From: Anderseniella sp963700735
GTDB lineage: Bacteria; Pseudomonadota; Alphaproteobacteria; Rhizobiales; Aestuariivirgaceae
Direction: 5' to 3'
Assembly (NCBI GenBank): GCA_963700735.1
Contig: CAVOYR010000005.1
Location: forward strand, 496,001-560,000
Length of the DNA stretch: 64,000 nucleotides
Below the pieces are notes generated by a model, which saw nothing but the letters and a program-made list of their open reading frames with translations, was not told the origin of the DNA and made no database searches. Below, piece after piece: positions 8,333-17,279 of this stretch; the first letter of the stretch is position 1; each line of letters opens with the position of its first letter. A program made the position numbers and the translations under genes.

Positions 8333-9406
8333 TTATCCGCGAACCAACGCATTCCCGGGATCGTACTGGCACGGCTCGCAGACAACGGCTGCCACGGGTT
8401 CACCAATGACCTCCACCTCAATCCGCGTCCCGATGTCAGCGAAGCCTGGATCGACAAACCCCATGGCGAGGTTCCTGCCCAACCTGTAGCCCCATCCCGC
8501 AGACGTGATGCTACCGATTACCTTCCCACCAGCCACGATGCTGTCGCCCGGGTGCGTTGGGGCATGGTTTGCATCGACCAACAGAGATACGAACCGTTTG
8601 CGAAGACCCTTGGCAAGCTGCCGCTCGACCCCCGCCTTTCCGTGGAAGTTCTTGTTCTGACTCACGAAACGCTCCAGACCTGATTCAACCGGATTGAACT
8701 CGGTAATCAGGTCTGCCTTCCAGTGCCGGTAGCCTTTTTCAAGCCGCATCGACTCGGTTGCGTACAGTCCGAAGTGCGTGAGGTCAAAAGCGTTTCCCGC
8801 TTTCATCAGCGCCTGGTAGACGCCAATCAGCGATCCGTTAGGCACGTGCAGTTCCCACGCCAGTTCGCCAGAGAAACTGACCTACATGGCAATGACGGCA
8901 TGATGCCCGATATGTACCTTGCGCACGCTTAGCCAAGGGAAACTCTCCCTCGACCAGTCGTCGCGCGGCGCCACTTGGGCGAGCAGGTCACGGGACTTCG
9001 GTCCCGCCACCACGAGGATCGTGTGCGTGGCCGTCAGGCTCTCGATCCGGACCGAGCCATCGTCCGGCAGCCGCGCCCGCAGCCAGTCCATGTCATGTTG
9101 TTCGGCAGCCGCGGCCGAGCCGTACCAGACCTTGTAGTCTGACAGGTTCGCCAGTGTCGCCTCACCCTTCACGTTGCCATCATCGTTGAGGAAGTAGCAC
9201 AGCCCCACCTTGCCCGGCCTGCGCGGAACGCGTGAACACATGACGCCGTCGAGCCAGTCATGCACGCCCTCGCCGGTAATCTCGAACCGGTTGAAGCCCG
9301 AAACCTCCATCAGACCTACCCGTTCCTGCACTGCCTTCACTTCCGCCGCAATCACATCAAACGTGTTGTTGAAGCGGAACGAGTGCACCTCGTGGAAATC
9401 CGGATC
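8333..9406 (-). pseudogene. GcvT-domain oxidoreductase (dimethylglycine/sarcosine dehydrogenase-like), C-terminal part with a nonsense codon
   Basis: The aminomethyltransferase-like half of an FAD-dependent dimethylglycine/sarcosine dehydrogenase-type enzyme. Recognisable blocks are VGLMEVSGFNRFEITGEG, GKVGLCYFLNDDGNVKGEAT and VVAGPKSRDLL; then FSGELAWELHVP, LYATESMRLEKGYRHWKADL, GKAGVERQ and GYRLGRNLAMGFVDP. The two parts lie in one frame but are split by an in-frame TAG at 8882-8884, in place of an Arg codon expected in the usual R-V-[ST]-[FY] context. The FAD-binding N-terminal half is missing: at about 9406 the frame runs straight into an oppositely oriented erythromycin esterase fragment. 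The C-terminus looks natural. It is therefore a doubly broken gene, unless the stop is read through. Confidence 0.8.
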
Positions 9407-9998
9407 ATGTATTACGGGTCTCGAGCCTCATGGAATTCTGCGTGACAGGCATATGTTTGAAACGCTGCAAAACCTGCTCGCATTTCATGGATCACAATCG
9501 AAAGCCGTTATCTGGGCCCATAATTCACACATAGGCGATGCATCTGCGACCGAGATGTCAGCGCGCGGAGAACATAATATCGGTGAGCTTTGCCGCAAGG
9601 GTTTCCCTGGCCAGAGTTACCATATCGGGTTTGGCACGGATCACGGGACTGTCGCAGCCGCATCCAGCTGGAACGGGCCGATGGAGGTCAAGGCCGTGCA
9701 ACCGTCACACCCACAAAGTTATGAGCGGCAGTTTCACCTTACCAACACACCCGGACTCATTCTCCCGATGCGCACAGGACATGAACTCGATGTGGTGACA
9801 GAACTTGCAAACCCGAGACTGGAACGGGCGATCGGGGTGATCTACCGGCCGGAAACAGAGCTTGCCAGCCACTATTTCGAAGCCGTGCTGCCGAAGCAGT
9901 TTGACGAGTATATCTGGATCGACAAGACCAGTGCCGTGACGCCCCTGCCCGCGGGCCAAACCAAGGGTATGCCAGACACATATCCGTTTGGAGTGTGA
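9407..9998 (+). pseudogene. Erythromycin esterase family protein, truncated and frameshifted
   Basis: The C-terminal part of an erythromycin-esterase family hydrolase. The first residues MYYGSRASWN are in one frame and LRDRHMFETL in the next; removing one T from the run at 9436-9437 joins them into the usual family motif. Downstream are AVIWAHNSHIGDA with the family's catalytic-type His, GFGTDHGTVAAAS and GVIYRPETELASHYF, with a natural end. The N-terminal half is missing at the junction with the GcvT pseudogene. Members of this superfamily are not all macrolide esterases, and this copy cannot be functional. Confidence 0.8.
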
Positions 9999-10004
9999 GT
10001 GGTT

Positions 10005-10204
10005 TCAGGATGTGGGCTGGGCGTGAAACTGGCCGGATTCTCTCTCCCTGCCACGCACGACCCGCATGCCTCGCAGAGGGCCAAAGTGCTCGGTCACAAC
10101 GGTATACTGGCCCTCAGGCTCGCTATCGGTATGAAAATAGATCACGACCCAATCGCGCGTTCGGCCCAATTCGTGGGCTCGTGGCGTGTTTGAATACAAC
10201 GCCG
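10005..10204 (-). pseudogene. Remnant of an unidentified gene next to IS630 copy B
   Basis: A minus-strand open frame reads YSNTPRAHELGRTRDWVVIY and then TVVTEHFGPLRGMRVVRGRE, which has protein-like composition. It is cut at its N-terminal side by IS630 copy B at 10206. I do not recognise the family. The short DNA on the far side of the IS (11370-11440) does not obviously continue it. Confidence 0.3.
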
Positions 10205-10206
10205 TA

Positions 10207-11367
10207 ATACCAAGTCTCTGAGGTCCTGACTCGTTTGAGGGTTTTCAAATCAGCTGCAGCGTGATTCAGCATGGCAAACGAAGGAGGTTTGTCATGGCGA
10301 TAGCTCTGCGTTCAGATTTTGATGCGACCAGATTGAGGGCGATTGCCCGACAGTCGAAAGATGCAGCCCAAACCCGGCGGCTGCTGGCATTGGCGGCGAT
10401 CTATGATGGAGCAACACGGACACAGGCCGCTGAGCTTGGTGGCGTGACGCTGCAGATCGTGCGGGACTGGGTGGTGAGGTTCAATGCCGAGGGGCCGGAT
10501 GGACTGGTCAACCGCAAGGCGCCTGGCCAGCCCTCGAAGCTTGGCGACAGGCAGCGGGCTGCGCTGGTGCAGATGCTGGAGAGCGGGCCGGTTCCGGCAG
10601 CCCATGGGGTGGTACGCTGGCGCCTGGTCGACCTGTGTCAGTGGATCTGGGAAGAGTTCCGGATCAGCATTGCCAAGCAGACCTTGAGCCGGGAGCTTCG
10701 CGCGATGGGGTATCGCAAGCTGTCGGCCCGGCCGCGCCATCATGCCCAGGCTGAGGGATCCATTGAGGATTTTAAAAAAGTTTCCCCTCGCGCCTGGCGG
10801 CGATCGCCAAAGATAAGGGCATCCACCGGGACAAGCTAGAGATCTGGTTCGCCGACGAGGCCCGCATCGGCCAGAAGAACAAGATCACCAGGCGTTGGGC
10901 CAGGCGTGGCACGAGACCGTCAGCCCCACAGGACCAGCGCACGACCTCGACCTATATCTTCGGGGCGATCTGCCCGAAGCGGGGCAAAGGAGCTGCCCTG
11001 GTCCTGCCGGCCTGCAACACCGAGGCCATGAACCTGCATCTCGCCGAGATCTCTGGCGAAGTCAGCCCTGGCGCTCATGCCGTCGTTATCCTCGACCAGG
11101 CCGGCTGGCACCTGTCGAAGCGCCTCAAGGTTCCTGCCAACATTACCCTGCTCCCGCTCCCACCCAAATGCCCTGAACTGAACCCGGTAGAGAACATCTG
11201 GCAGTTCATGCGCGACAACTGGCTGTCCAACCTGGTGTTCACGTCCTACGACAACCTGGTCGATCACTGCTGCCATGCTTGGAACAGCCTCATCGACCAG
11301 CCCTGGCGCATCATGTCCATCGGCCTGCGTGACTGGGCTCACAGGTTCTGATCAATGGGATTTGGTA
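10207..11367 (+). mobile_element. IS630 family insertion sequence, subtype 1, copy B (complete)
   Basis: Complete 1161-bp element in plus orientation, starting ATACCAAGTC and ending ATTTGGTA, with TA at both outer edges (10205-10206 and 11368-11369). It matches copy A (4137-5297) in the opposite orientation; the pair brackets the recombinase cassette and three dead gene fragments. Confidence 0.93.
10294..11351 (+). CDS. IS630 family transposase made by -1 frameshifting (copy B)
   Basis: Translates identically to the copy A transposase: a helix-turn-helix frame from 10294 to the slippery site GATTTTAAAAAAG near 10770, then a -1 shift into the DDE frame ending at 11351 with GLRDWAHRF. The ATG follows GGAGGTTTGTC. 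With both ends and TA duplications intact, this copy is probably still active. Confidence 0.85.
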
Positions 11368-11441
11368 TAAAGTGCCAATTGTCGCGCTGTGTATGGAGGA
11401 TTGGCAAAGACGTCCCTTCGTCGGATGCAAATCGCCGAGGC

Positions 11442-12277
11442 TGGCCTCGGTATCACACCACGGCATCACCAGGCCGGCCCCCTTGCCCCTGGCCGGGCAG
11501 ATGGCCCCGAAGATATAGGCTGATGAAGTGCGCTGGTCCTGCGGGGCTGATGGCCTGGTGCCACGTCTGGCCCAGCGCCGGGTGATCTTGTTCTTTTGCC
11601 CGATACGGGCCTCATCCTGCCACCACAGCGCCACCACAGCTCTATCGCGGTGTCGGCCGGCAGACCACACTGGATGGCGTCGATCTGTTCCGGGAAGCTT
11701 TTTTTTAAAATGCTCTGCCTGCAGCTCGTTCTGGGCATGATGGTGGGGCCGGGCCGACAGCTTGCGATAGCCCATCGCCTTCAGCATCCGCCCCAAGGTG
11801 CTTTCATCGATCGAGATGCGGTATTCTCAGGTCACACCCACTGGACCAGGTCCTTCAGGCGCCAGCGCACCACCTCGTCAATCGCCGGGATCGGTCCACG
11901 CTCAATCAGCTCAACCAGCGCCTGCCGCTGTGCCTCGTTCAGCTTCGGCACCCGCCCGGGCGCCTTGCCATCCAGCAGGCCATCGGGACCTCTGGCGTTG
12001 AACCGCACCACCCAGTCACGGATGATCTGCGCCGTGACGCCGCCAACCTCGGCGGCAGCCCGGCGTGAGCCGCCATCATAAATACTCGCCAAGGCCAACA
12101 GACGCCGGGTCTGGTTGGCATCCTTCGATGCCCGGGCCAGAACCCTCATATCCGTGGCAGAGAAGTCAGAGCGAAGGGGTGTCGCAGCAACCATGGCAAA
12201 CCTCCTGTTTGCCACATCGAGTCAGACAATCGCTGATTTGCCTACCCACTTGAGTCAGCCACTACGCCGGTTGGTAT
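11442..12277 (-). mobile_element. IS630 family insertion sequence, subtype 2, degenerate remnant
   Basis: Matches the 3' two-thirds of the subtype 2 element seen complete at 38512-39671. The catalytic end is missing from about 11442 leftward. Inside it there is an 11-base tandem duplication near 11625 (ccaccacag repeated), a lengthened T/A run at the frameshift site near 11705, and altered bases near 11828. Its outer end GCCGGTTGGTAT is intact at 12277. It is inactive. Confidence 0.85.
11832..12194 (-). pseudogene. IS630 subtype 2 transposase, first-frame fragment
   Basis: N-terminal helix-turn-helix part beginning MVAATPLRSDFSATDMRVLA after AGGAGGTTTGCC, with AAAEVGGVTAQIIRDWVVRF. The frame breaks at WV near 11832 where the complete copy continues YREYRIS, and further small insertions disable the rest. 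It belongs to the remnant at 11442-12277. Confidence 0.75.
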
Positions 12278-12572
12278 GACTTGTGAACACTCCTGCCAGC
12301 AAAATGATCGTCGCGGCAATCCGACGGAAGCTAGCAAAACCTATCATTGGATGATCCTCTGTTGCGGGCATTCAATCAGCGCGCTGACGACCGTTCGGTC
12401 AAATACCCATAAAGAGCCACATATCATGCTAAACATTCGACATGTCTGTCATGGACAAAAGTGAGGAGTGTTCAAGTGTTCTGATGGACGGTCAAACTTT
12501 CGATCTTCTTGAGTGCAATAAAGCGCTGCTTCTCGGGTCGCGATGAAACTATCTGTTTGAGCTTCTTTCAGG

Positions 12573-12660
12573 GTGTATTTGTGGCGTGCCGTTGCAGATG
12601 AAGGCGAGGTTCCAGAAGTCGTGGTTCAATCACGCAGAAACAAGAAGGCCGGGCTTAAAA
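12573..12660 (+). pseudogene. IS6 family transposase remnant
   Basis: The peptide YLWRAVADEGEVPEVVVQSR followed by RNKKAG is the catalytic-core strand region of IS6-family transposases. Neither flank continues the protein and no IS6 ends were recognised. The surrounding DNA, 12278-12572 and 12661-12806, holds no gene I can support. Confidence 0.65.
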
Positions 12661-12806
12661 TTCACATCAGCCTGTTCGACGACGTGAACGAAAGATGCAA
12701 TGGTTCAAGTCAGCCGGTTCGGCACAACGTTTTCTCTCAGTTCATTCCTCAATTTACATTCTGTTCAATTGTCAACGCCACCTGATCTCGCGCAATACAA
12801 TTTGCC

Positions 12807-13559
12807 CTAAAAGCCTAAAACTTTAAAGCCTACTTGAACTGACCAATCAGCAGGCCGGTCAGGACCAAACAGAACACCCGGCTTCACGAATATCTGACTT
12901 TGGCCGCCAAACAATTTTCCAGTCAGCATCCCCATGGTCAACTGAAAGCTCCCGAACGTAGTGTCAGCTTCCCAGTCATGCACAACAGCAGGATCCAAAG
13001 TCATAAAGAACTGGGGATTTGGCAACTTGGGAACATAATAGAAGTCAAAAGTGGTTTGGCTTACACGGTTCCGTCCAACATCGACGTCACCCAATGTGAA
13101 TTGGTGGACAACGGCCGGAGCAAAGATTGCACCATTGTCCAGAAACCACGCATAGAGCGCAGTGGCCTCTAACCGATTTTGCCCACTCCCTGTATCAGGC
13201 CGCTCAGCAGTATCGAAAAAAAACTCCAACGTATACGCAGCCCCGTTTTTGGCCGTAACATAGGGTACGTGCAGCCACCTCAGGCTGACATCACTCAAAT
13301 CCAACGTGTTATCGATTGGACCAGAGGCAAATGGAACATTTACCTCAATAGCAAATTGGTTTGAATCGCCAAATGGCATGGTGTAGATATTCTCAAGCAA
13401 TCCAACATAAAAACCGCTTCCTAAATCAGTATATTCATACTGATGTGTAAGTTTTGTTGTTAGCAACGTTGGGTTGGTTCCATTGTTTACTTCTTCAGCC
13501 AGAGACGGTGTCGCGCAGAGCAAAGTCGCACCTAGTAGTGTCAAATGTAGCTTTTTCAT
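12807..13559 (-). CDS. Secreted outer-membrane beta-barrel-like protein (phenol-degradation MetA/transporter type)
   Basis: A 250-residue exported protein. The start at 13559 has AAGGA upstream and a clear signal peptide MKKLHLTLLGATLLCATPSLAEE. The mature part alternates hydrophobic and polar residues in strands (for example FAIEVNVPFASGP, LEFFFDTAERPD, QFTLGDVDVG, FDFYYVPKL) and ends in an aromatic residue (VGFKVLGF), as outer-membrane barrels do. It resembles the broad MetA-pathway/transporter-like barrel family; substrate unknown. An in-frame extension to 13640 lacks a ribosome site. It stands alone: downstream is an IS6 remnant and upstream a short orphan reading frame. The gene at 19052 is a second, distant member of the same general type. 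Confidence 0.65.
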   Translation of the reverse strand: MKKLHLTLLGATLLCATPSLAEEVNNGTNPTLLTTKLTHQYEYTDLGSGFYVGLLENIYTMPFGDSNQFAIEVNVPFASGPIDNTLDLSDVSLRWLHVPYVTAKNGAAYTLEFFFDTAERPDTGSGQNRLEATALYAWFLDNGAIFAPAVVHQFTLGDVDVGRNRVSQTTFDFYYVPKLPNPQFFMTLDPAVVHDWEADTTFGSFQLTMGMLTGKLFGGQSQIFVKPGVLFGPDRPADWSVQVGFKVLGF

Positions 13560-13639
13560 TGCGCTAAAATCCTTATGAAACAGCCAAAATACCCATGATA
13601 AAAGATGTTTTATAGGTGATCCGCAGGCATGGCTTGGCA

Positions 13640-13774
13640 TTACTTTGTTTCGTCTTTCTCCGCGAGATACTTTGCTGCCCGGCGTAGATAGCCGGGCACC
13701 TTGTCTTCACCATAGGGCGGGATGTAGCCATTCGTGGAAAAGTAAAAGCCAACGAAATCTCGTTCAGGGTCGAT
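13640..13774 (-). pseudogene. C-terminal remnant of an unidentified protein
   Basis: A minus-strand frame of about 44 residues without a start codon reads ERDFVGFYFSTNGYIPPYGE and then DKVPGYLRRAAKYLAEKDETK before a stop. It has protein-like composition but I do not recognise the family. The dispersed repeat at 13822 lies just upstream, so it may be what is left of a gene after that region rearranged. Confidence 0.3.
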
Positions 13775-13821
13775 TTAAATGCCCTGAGAACCGACGTCAA
13801 GAGAGAGTATTGAACACGCAT

Positions 13822-14005
13822 AATCCGGCATTCCCCATTTGACCGGTCTCCTGTGAGGTTGCGACGGCCCGAAGCGACTTTGCAAGCATTTTCTGTCTCG
13901 GTTGGTTGTCGGGTTGTAGGAGCCGGGCCTGACGAGCGACCAAAAAAGTCCGTGCCGGACGATGTTGGCATCGTTTCGCCGGTTGGCAGACGCAGCTGTC
14001 CCGCT
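13822..14005 (-). repeat. Dispersed repeat R, copy 1
   Basis: About 180 bases closely match 36545-36742 in the other orientation, both containing GATGCCAACATCGTCCGGCA, GGCCCGGCTCCTACAACCCG and CACAGGAGACCGGTCAAATG in the same order and spacing. A diverged third version lies near 59036-59204. No reading frame is convincingly conserved across all three and no terminal inverted repeats are evident. It could be a non-autonomous mobile element or a structured RNA; origin unknown. Confidence 0.7.
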
Positions 14006-14071
14006 GCCGGTGATGGACATTACGGGACTTGAGCGGCCGATGGTGACGCGAAGCGTGATTGAAAATAACGA

Positions 14072-14623
14072 TCAGATATTGGAATTGGGCAAGCGCTTTT
14101 CCACGCCACGCAGTCGCAAGCCGAGCCAGATCAGGATCGCACCGGTGGTGATCGAGGCCAACCCGATCAGCCAGGCGATCGTGACCACACCGGCCCACCA
14201 GTAGTAAGAAATAGCCAAGCCGAACAGGATTGAAATGACACCCCAGAAGGCCTGCATACCGGTGTCGTCCAATTCCTTGCGCATGGCGATTGCAGTCAGT
14301 ATCTGGAGCAAGCCGAGGTAAATGTTCCAGAGACCAATCATCAGGATCAGGTAGCCGATGAAGGCTGCCGGCGTGATAAGTGCCGTCAACCCGATGGCAA
14401 TGCTCAGCAGCCCCCCAAAAATCGAAAATGTCCTGCCCTGCTCCTTGCTGGCAAGCGCACTCCAGACAGACACGGCCCCGTCGATCAACAGGTAAACGCC
14501 GAATACCATCGACAGGACGGCCATGAAGTTGCCAGGCCAGGCAAATGCGCAGATGCCAAAGATGATACTCAGCACGCCTCGCACGATCAGGGTGTACCAC
14601 AATCCAGCAAGGAAACTTTGCAT
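14072..14623 (-). CDS. hdeD: HdeD family (DUF308) inner-membrane protein
   Basis: A 183-residue polytopic membrane protein of the HdeD/DUF308 family, associated in enterobacteria with acid resistance; the biochemical role is not settled. Six hydrophobic segments are visible, including LIVRGVLSIIFGICAFAWPG, the repeat-like VFGVYLLIDGAVSVW and WLIGLASITTGAILIWLGLRL. The family signature of paired short membrane repeats with ALITP and GLWNIYLG is present. It is preceded by AGAGGAAAAGGCG before the ATG at 14623. It stands alone: repeat R is downstream and a small hypothetical gene upstream. Length is typical for the family. Confidence 0.88.
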   Translation of the reverse strand: MQSFLAGLWYTLIVRGVLSIIFGICAFAWPGNFMAVLSMVFGVYLLIDGAVSVWSALASKEQGRTFSIFGGLLSIAIGLTALITPAAFIGYLILMIGLWNIYLGLLQILTAIAMRKELDDTGMQAFWGVISILFGLAISYYWWAGVVTIAWLIGLASITTGAILIWLGLRLRGVEKRLPNSNI

Positions 14624-14754
14624 CGCCTTTTCCTCTGGGTCGACTATCTCGACCGATCAAGTGTTTGATTGAACCGTAAACGTCACTTGCCGTTGATCAG
14701 CCCAAAATTCAGAGCCAAAGACTAATGTCTCGCGCACAACGTGGCCAAGACAAT

Positions 14755-15069
14755 TTACGTAATGCTATTTTCCAGGTTCCCATTAGCGGAGCGGCAGAGC
14801 CAATATGTGGACCTCCCGTAGCGCGCGACGTCGTGCCTGATCAATCTCTCCAAAACCACCATGAACTGGGACAGCGCTCTGTCGTGACGCTCGTAGAGGC
14901 GGCGCAGGTGCGAACCGGGGTTGCCCATCAGTGAACCCGCAGAGCGTGTATCGAGGGGAAACCATGACAGCGCTTCAGTTTGGGCAAGACGCCAGGCGCG
15001 ATCAGCGTCAAGATACTTGCGAAACAAGACAACGAGTACACGGCGGTGGAAATTGAGGTCCGGTATCAT
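14755..15069 (-). CDS. Small conserved-looking hypothetical protein
   Basis: A 104-residue soluble, Arg-rich frame: RRVLVVLFRKYLDADRAWRL, then LSWFPLDTRSAGSLMGNPGS and LRRLYERHDRALSQFMVVLE. The pattern, with the Met-Gly-Asn-Pro-Gly-Ser motif and a helix of RRLYERRDRA type, recalls short uncharacterised rhizobial proteins, but I cannot name a family. No good ribosome site precedes the ATG, so the start is uncertain. Neighbours are unrelated. Confidence 0.45.
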   Translation of the reverse strand: MIPDLNFHRRVLVVLFRKYLDADRAWRLAQTEALSWFPLDTRSAGSLMGNPGSHLRRLYERHDRALSQFMVVLERLIRHDVARYGRSTYWLCRSANGNLENSIT

Positions 15070-15469
15070 GGCGACTTTCCATTTAACAGTGGTCGAAGCC
15101 TACGCGCAACTTTACTCCTGCTGGTAGGAAAACGGAAATCTGCTAGTGGGCCTCATTATGCAGCTCTGCTGCCACCATCGTGATCGTCAGCAATTCGTGC
15201 TGACCTGACAGGTGATTTTGCCCCGGCACAAAAGCGGCGCATCCGACAGGTTTCGACCCTGTGACGTCTGCCTCAGCAGACAAAGCGATGAACAAGGATC
15301 AATTTCGTGATCATCGACCAGTTACTAAAGCACGAACACGCCCAACACGACTGCGCAAACATCCTCGCCGGATCAACTCGTTATGACAGATCAAGTTTGG
15401 AGCGTTGCGGCTAGTTAAGATCGACAACACCCTGAGCTTCCTGCACACTTGTTGATCAGAAACTACAAA
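15070..15469. other. Intergenic region without a recognisable gene
   Basis: About 400 bases with no supportable coding sequence. A short hairpin GTCTGC-CTCA-GCAGAC lies at 15266-15281 with no T-run. The promoter for the hydrolase at 15470 probably lies here. Confidence 0.4.
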
Positions 15470-16963
15470 ATGGCGTGGCGCATCGTGAGAAGCAGGCGAG
15501 CGAAAAAGCCGGGACGACTCCGAACGGTGCTGCGCTCGCTCGTGATGATGACGTTGGGCGCCCTGGCGGCCTTCATGGTCGTTGCTGTGTACTTACTCAA
15601 CGCCAAACCTGAACTTAGCATCTGGCACCGAGCCGACCTTACCGAGGAGTTCTCCGTCAGTTCACCGGTTCACACGCTTGACGACTACTTGGCGCTCGAA
15701 GACAGGTTGTTTTCAGAGCTAAGGGGCAAGGTCTACGATCGAATTGCGTCGACCGAGCGGACAAGGGTCAATCGCTACAATACAGGGAGTTTATCTGATC
15801 CCGACACTTGGCCCCAGAATTGGAACCGCACGTTCGAATTGACCGCCGCGGATCCCAGTTTCGCAGCGCTGCTGTTGCACGGCTATTCCGACAGCCCCTA
15901 TAGTCTTAGAAGTCTGGGGCTGATGCTCAATGCAGAAGGCGGCCACGTGCTGGGCTTGCGCCTGCCCGGTCATGGAACGGCGCCGAGTGGGCTCAAGTTC
16001 ACCAGCTGGCAGGACATGGCTGCCGCATTACGCCTCGCGATGGCCGATCTGGCCAGCCGCTTCCCGGGCAAGCCGATAGTCGTGGCCGGTTACTCCAATG
16101 GAGGCGCGCTGGCTGTGCAATACGCTTTGGAGGCACTAGCCGACGAGGATCTGCCGCGCCCGGCTGGTTTGATCCTAATCTCAGCTGAGATTGGCCTCAC
16201 CCCGGCAGCAGCGCTGGCCGGCTGGCAGTCTGCATTCGGTCACATCCTCGGGCTCGACAAGCTGGCCTGGAATTCAGTCCAGCCCGAATATAATCCATTC
16301 AAGTATAATTCCTTCGCCGTTAATGCGGCCGTGCAGGCCCATCGCATCACCGGTCACATCCAGAAACAAATGGATCGGCTCGATGCAAACGGTCTGCTTG
16401 GCAAGATGCCCCCCGTCCTTGCCTTCCAGTCTGCCGTTGATGCTACGGTTACAGCGCGTGCCCTTTTATCCGGTCTGTTTGATCGCCTCAAACCGGGTGG
16501 TCACCGTCTGGTCGTTTTCGACATCAACCGGATATTTGAAGCGCAAGGTCTGATCCGTCGCCCCCCGGAGCTTGATACGTTGTTAAACGGTCAGAGACGT
16601 CCTTATGGCGTTGCGATTATTGGCAATCTGCACCCAGATACGAAGGCCGTCGTTTTGCGCGAGAGACCGGTCGATGGCAACGATCTCACCCAACGCGATC
16701 TCCTCATGGCGTGGCCGCCGGAGGTCTATTCCCTGTCCCATATCGCACTACCCTTCCCGCCGGAAGACCCGCTCTATGGCAGCGATGACATGAACGAGAA
16801 CCCAGGTTTAAAGCTTGGTCAACTTGCACTTCGCGGGGAAGTCCGTGTCACCGAAATCCCAACCTCGGCAATGACCAGGCTGCACTGGAACCCGTTCCAT
16901 CGGGCTCTCATTGATGAGATCAAACGCTTCCTGTCAGCCCCCCTTGGGATCGCGACGGAGTGA
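15470..16963 (+). CDS. Membrane-anchored alpha/beta hydrolase
   Basis: A protein of about 497 residues with a basic N-terminus, one membrane segment (VMMTLGALAAFMVVAVYLL, about residues 24-42) and a large alpha/beta-hydrolase domain facing the periplasm. Catalytic-type motifs are the oxyanion segment LLHGYSDSPYS and the nucleophile elbow GYSNGG. DATVTARALL near residue 335 may supply the acid, and the candidate base is one of the C-terminal His residues such as in LSHIALPFPP. The size and the long insertions resemble the putative esterase/lysophospholipase-like subgroup; substrate unknown. The ATG at 15470 was preferred over an upstream TTG in frame at 15449; the ribosome site is weak. No operon partner. 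Confidence 0.72.
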   Translation: MAWRIVRSRRAKKPGRLRTVLRSLVMMTLGALAAFMVVAVYLLNAKPELSIWHRADLTEEFSVSSPVHTLDDYLALEDRLFSELRGKVYDRIASTERTRVNRYNTGSLSDPDTWPQNWNRTFELTAADPSFAALLLHGYSDSPYSLRSLGLMLNAEGGHVLGLRLPGHGTAPSGLKFTSWQDMAAALRLAMADLASRFPGKPIVVAGYSNGGALAVQYALEALADEDLPRPAGLILISAEIGLTPAAALAGWQSAFGHILGLDKLAWNSVQPEYNPFKYNSFAVNAAVQAHRITGHIQKQMDRLDANGLLGKMPPVLAFQSAVDATVTARALLSGLFDRLKPGGHRLVVFDINRIFEAQGLIRRPPELDTLLNGQRRPYGVAIIGNLHPDTKAVVLRERPVDGNDLTQRDLLMAWPPEVYSLSHIALPFPPEDPLYGSDDMNENPGLKLGQLALRGEVRVTEIPTSAMTRLHWNPFHRALIDEIKRFLSAPLGIATE

Positions 16964-17279
16964 TCATACCAATACGACCAGAGCGCTCGACAGTTTTGTG
17001 CGGGCCAAACAGGCATCGAACTACATCACTTCCCGCCTGCAGCCATCGCGAGGAAGAAACAGGTCTAACACCAATCCGCCAAGAGCTTCAGACGCTGAAG
17101 AGCTGTACCGTTGAAGAAGCGGTGTAACCCCGTAATCGAGACCGACAGGCCAATGTCCGCCAGAGCCAGGCGCATTCAGACTAAAACGGGCACCCATAGG
17201 ACCGAGGACGTCGTGAGGCTGGTGCATTCAACGTTGATGAAGTTCTAGCTGACGGTTGTGCAAGGTCTGTTGATGGCTG
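16964..17279. other. Intergenic region without a recognisable gene
   Basis: Some 316 bases between the hydrolase stop and IS30. An imperfect hairpin of the type GAGCTTCAG-ACG-CTGAAG lies near 17085-17105 and could be a weak terminator, though no T-run follows. Nothing else seen. Confidence 0.35.

Noticed and set aside
9407..9998. Functional macrolide-resistance esterase
   Set aside because: The N-terminal half is missing and a one-base insertion splits the rest.
12276..12464. 62-codon frame after the IS630 remnant
   Set aside because: It has no ribosome site, no recognisable motif and abnormal composition; it lies in transposon debris.
14725..15183. Plus-strand small frames between HdeD and the hydrolase
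   Set aside because: They are short, overlap a better minus-strand candidate, and lack ribosome sites and protein-like patterns.
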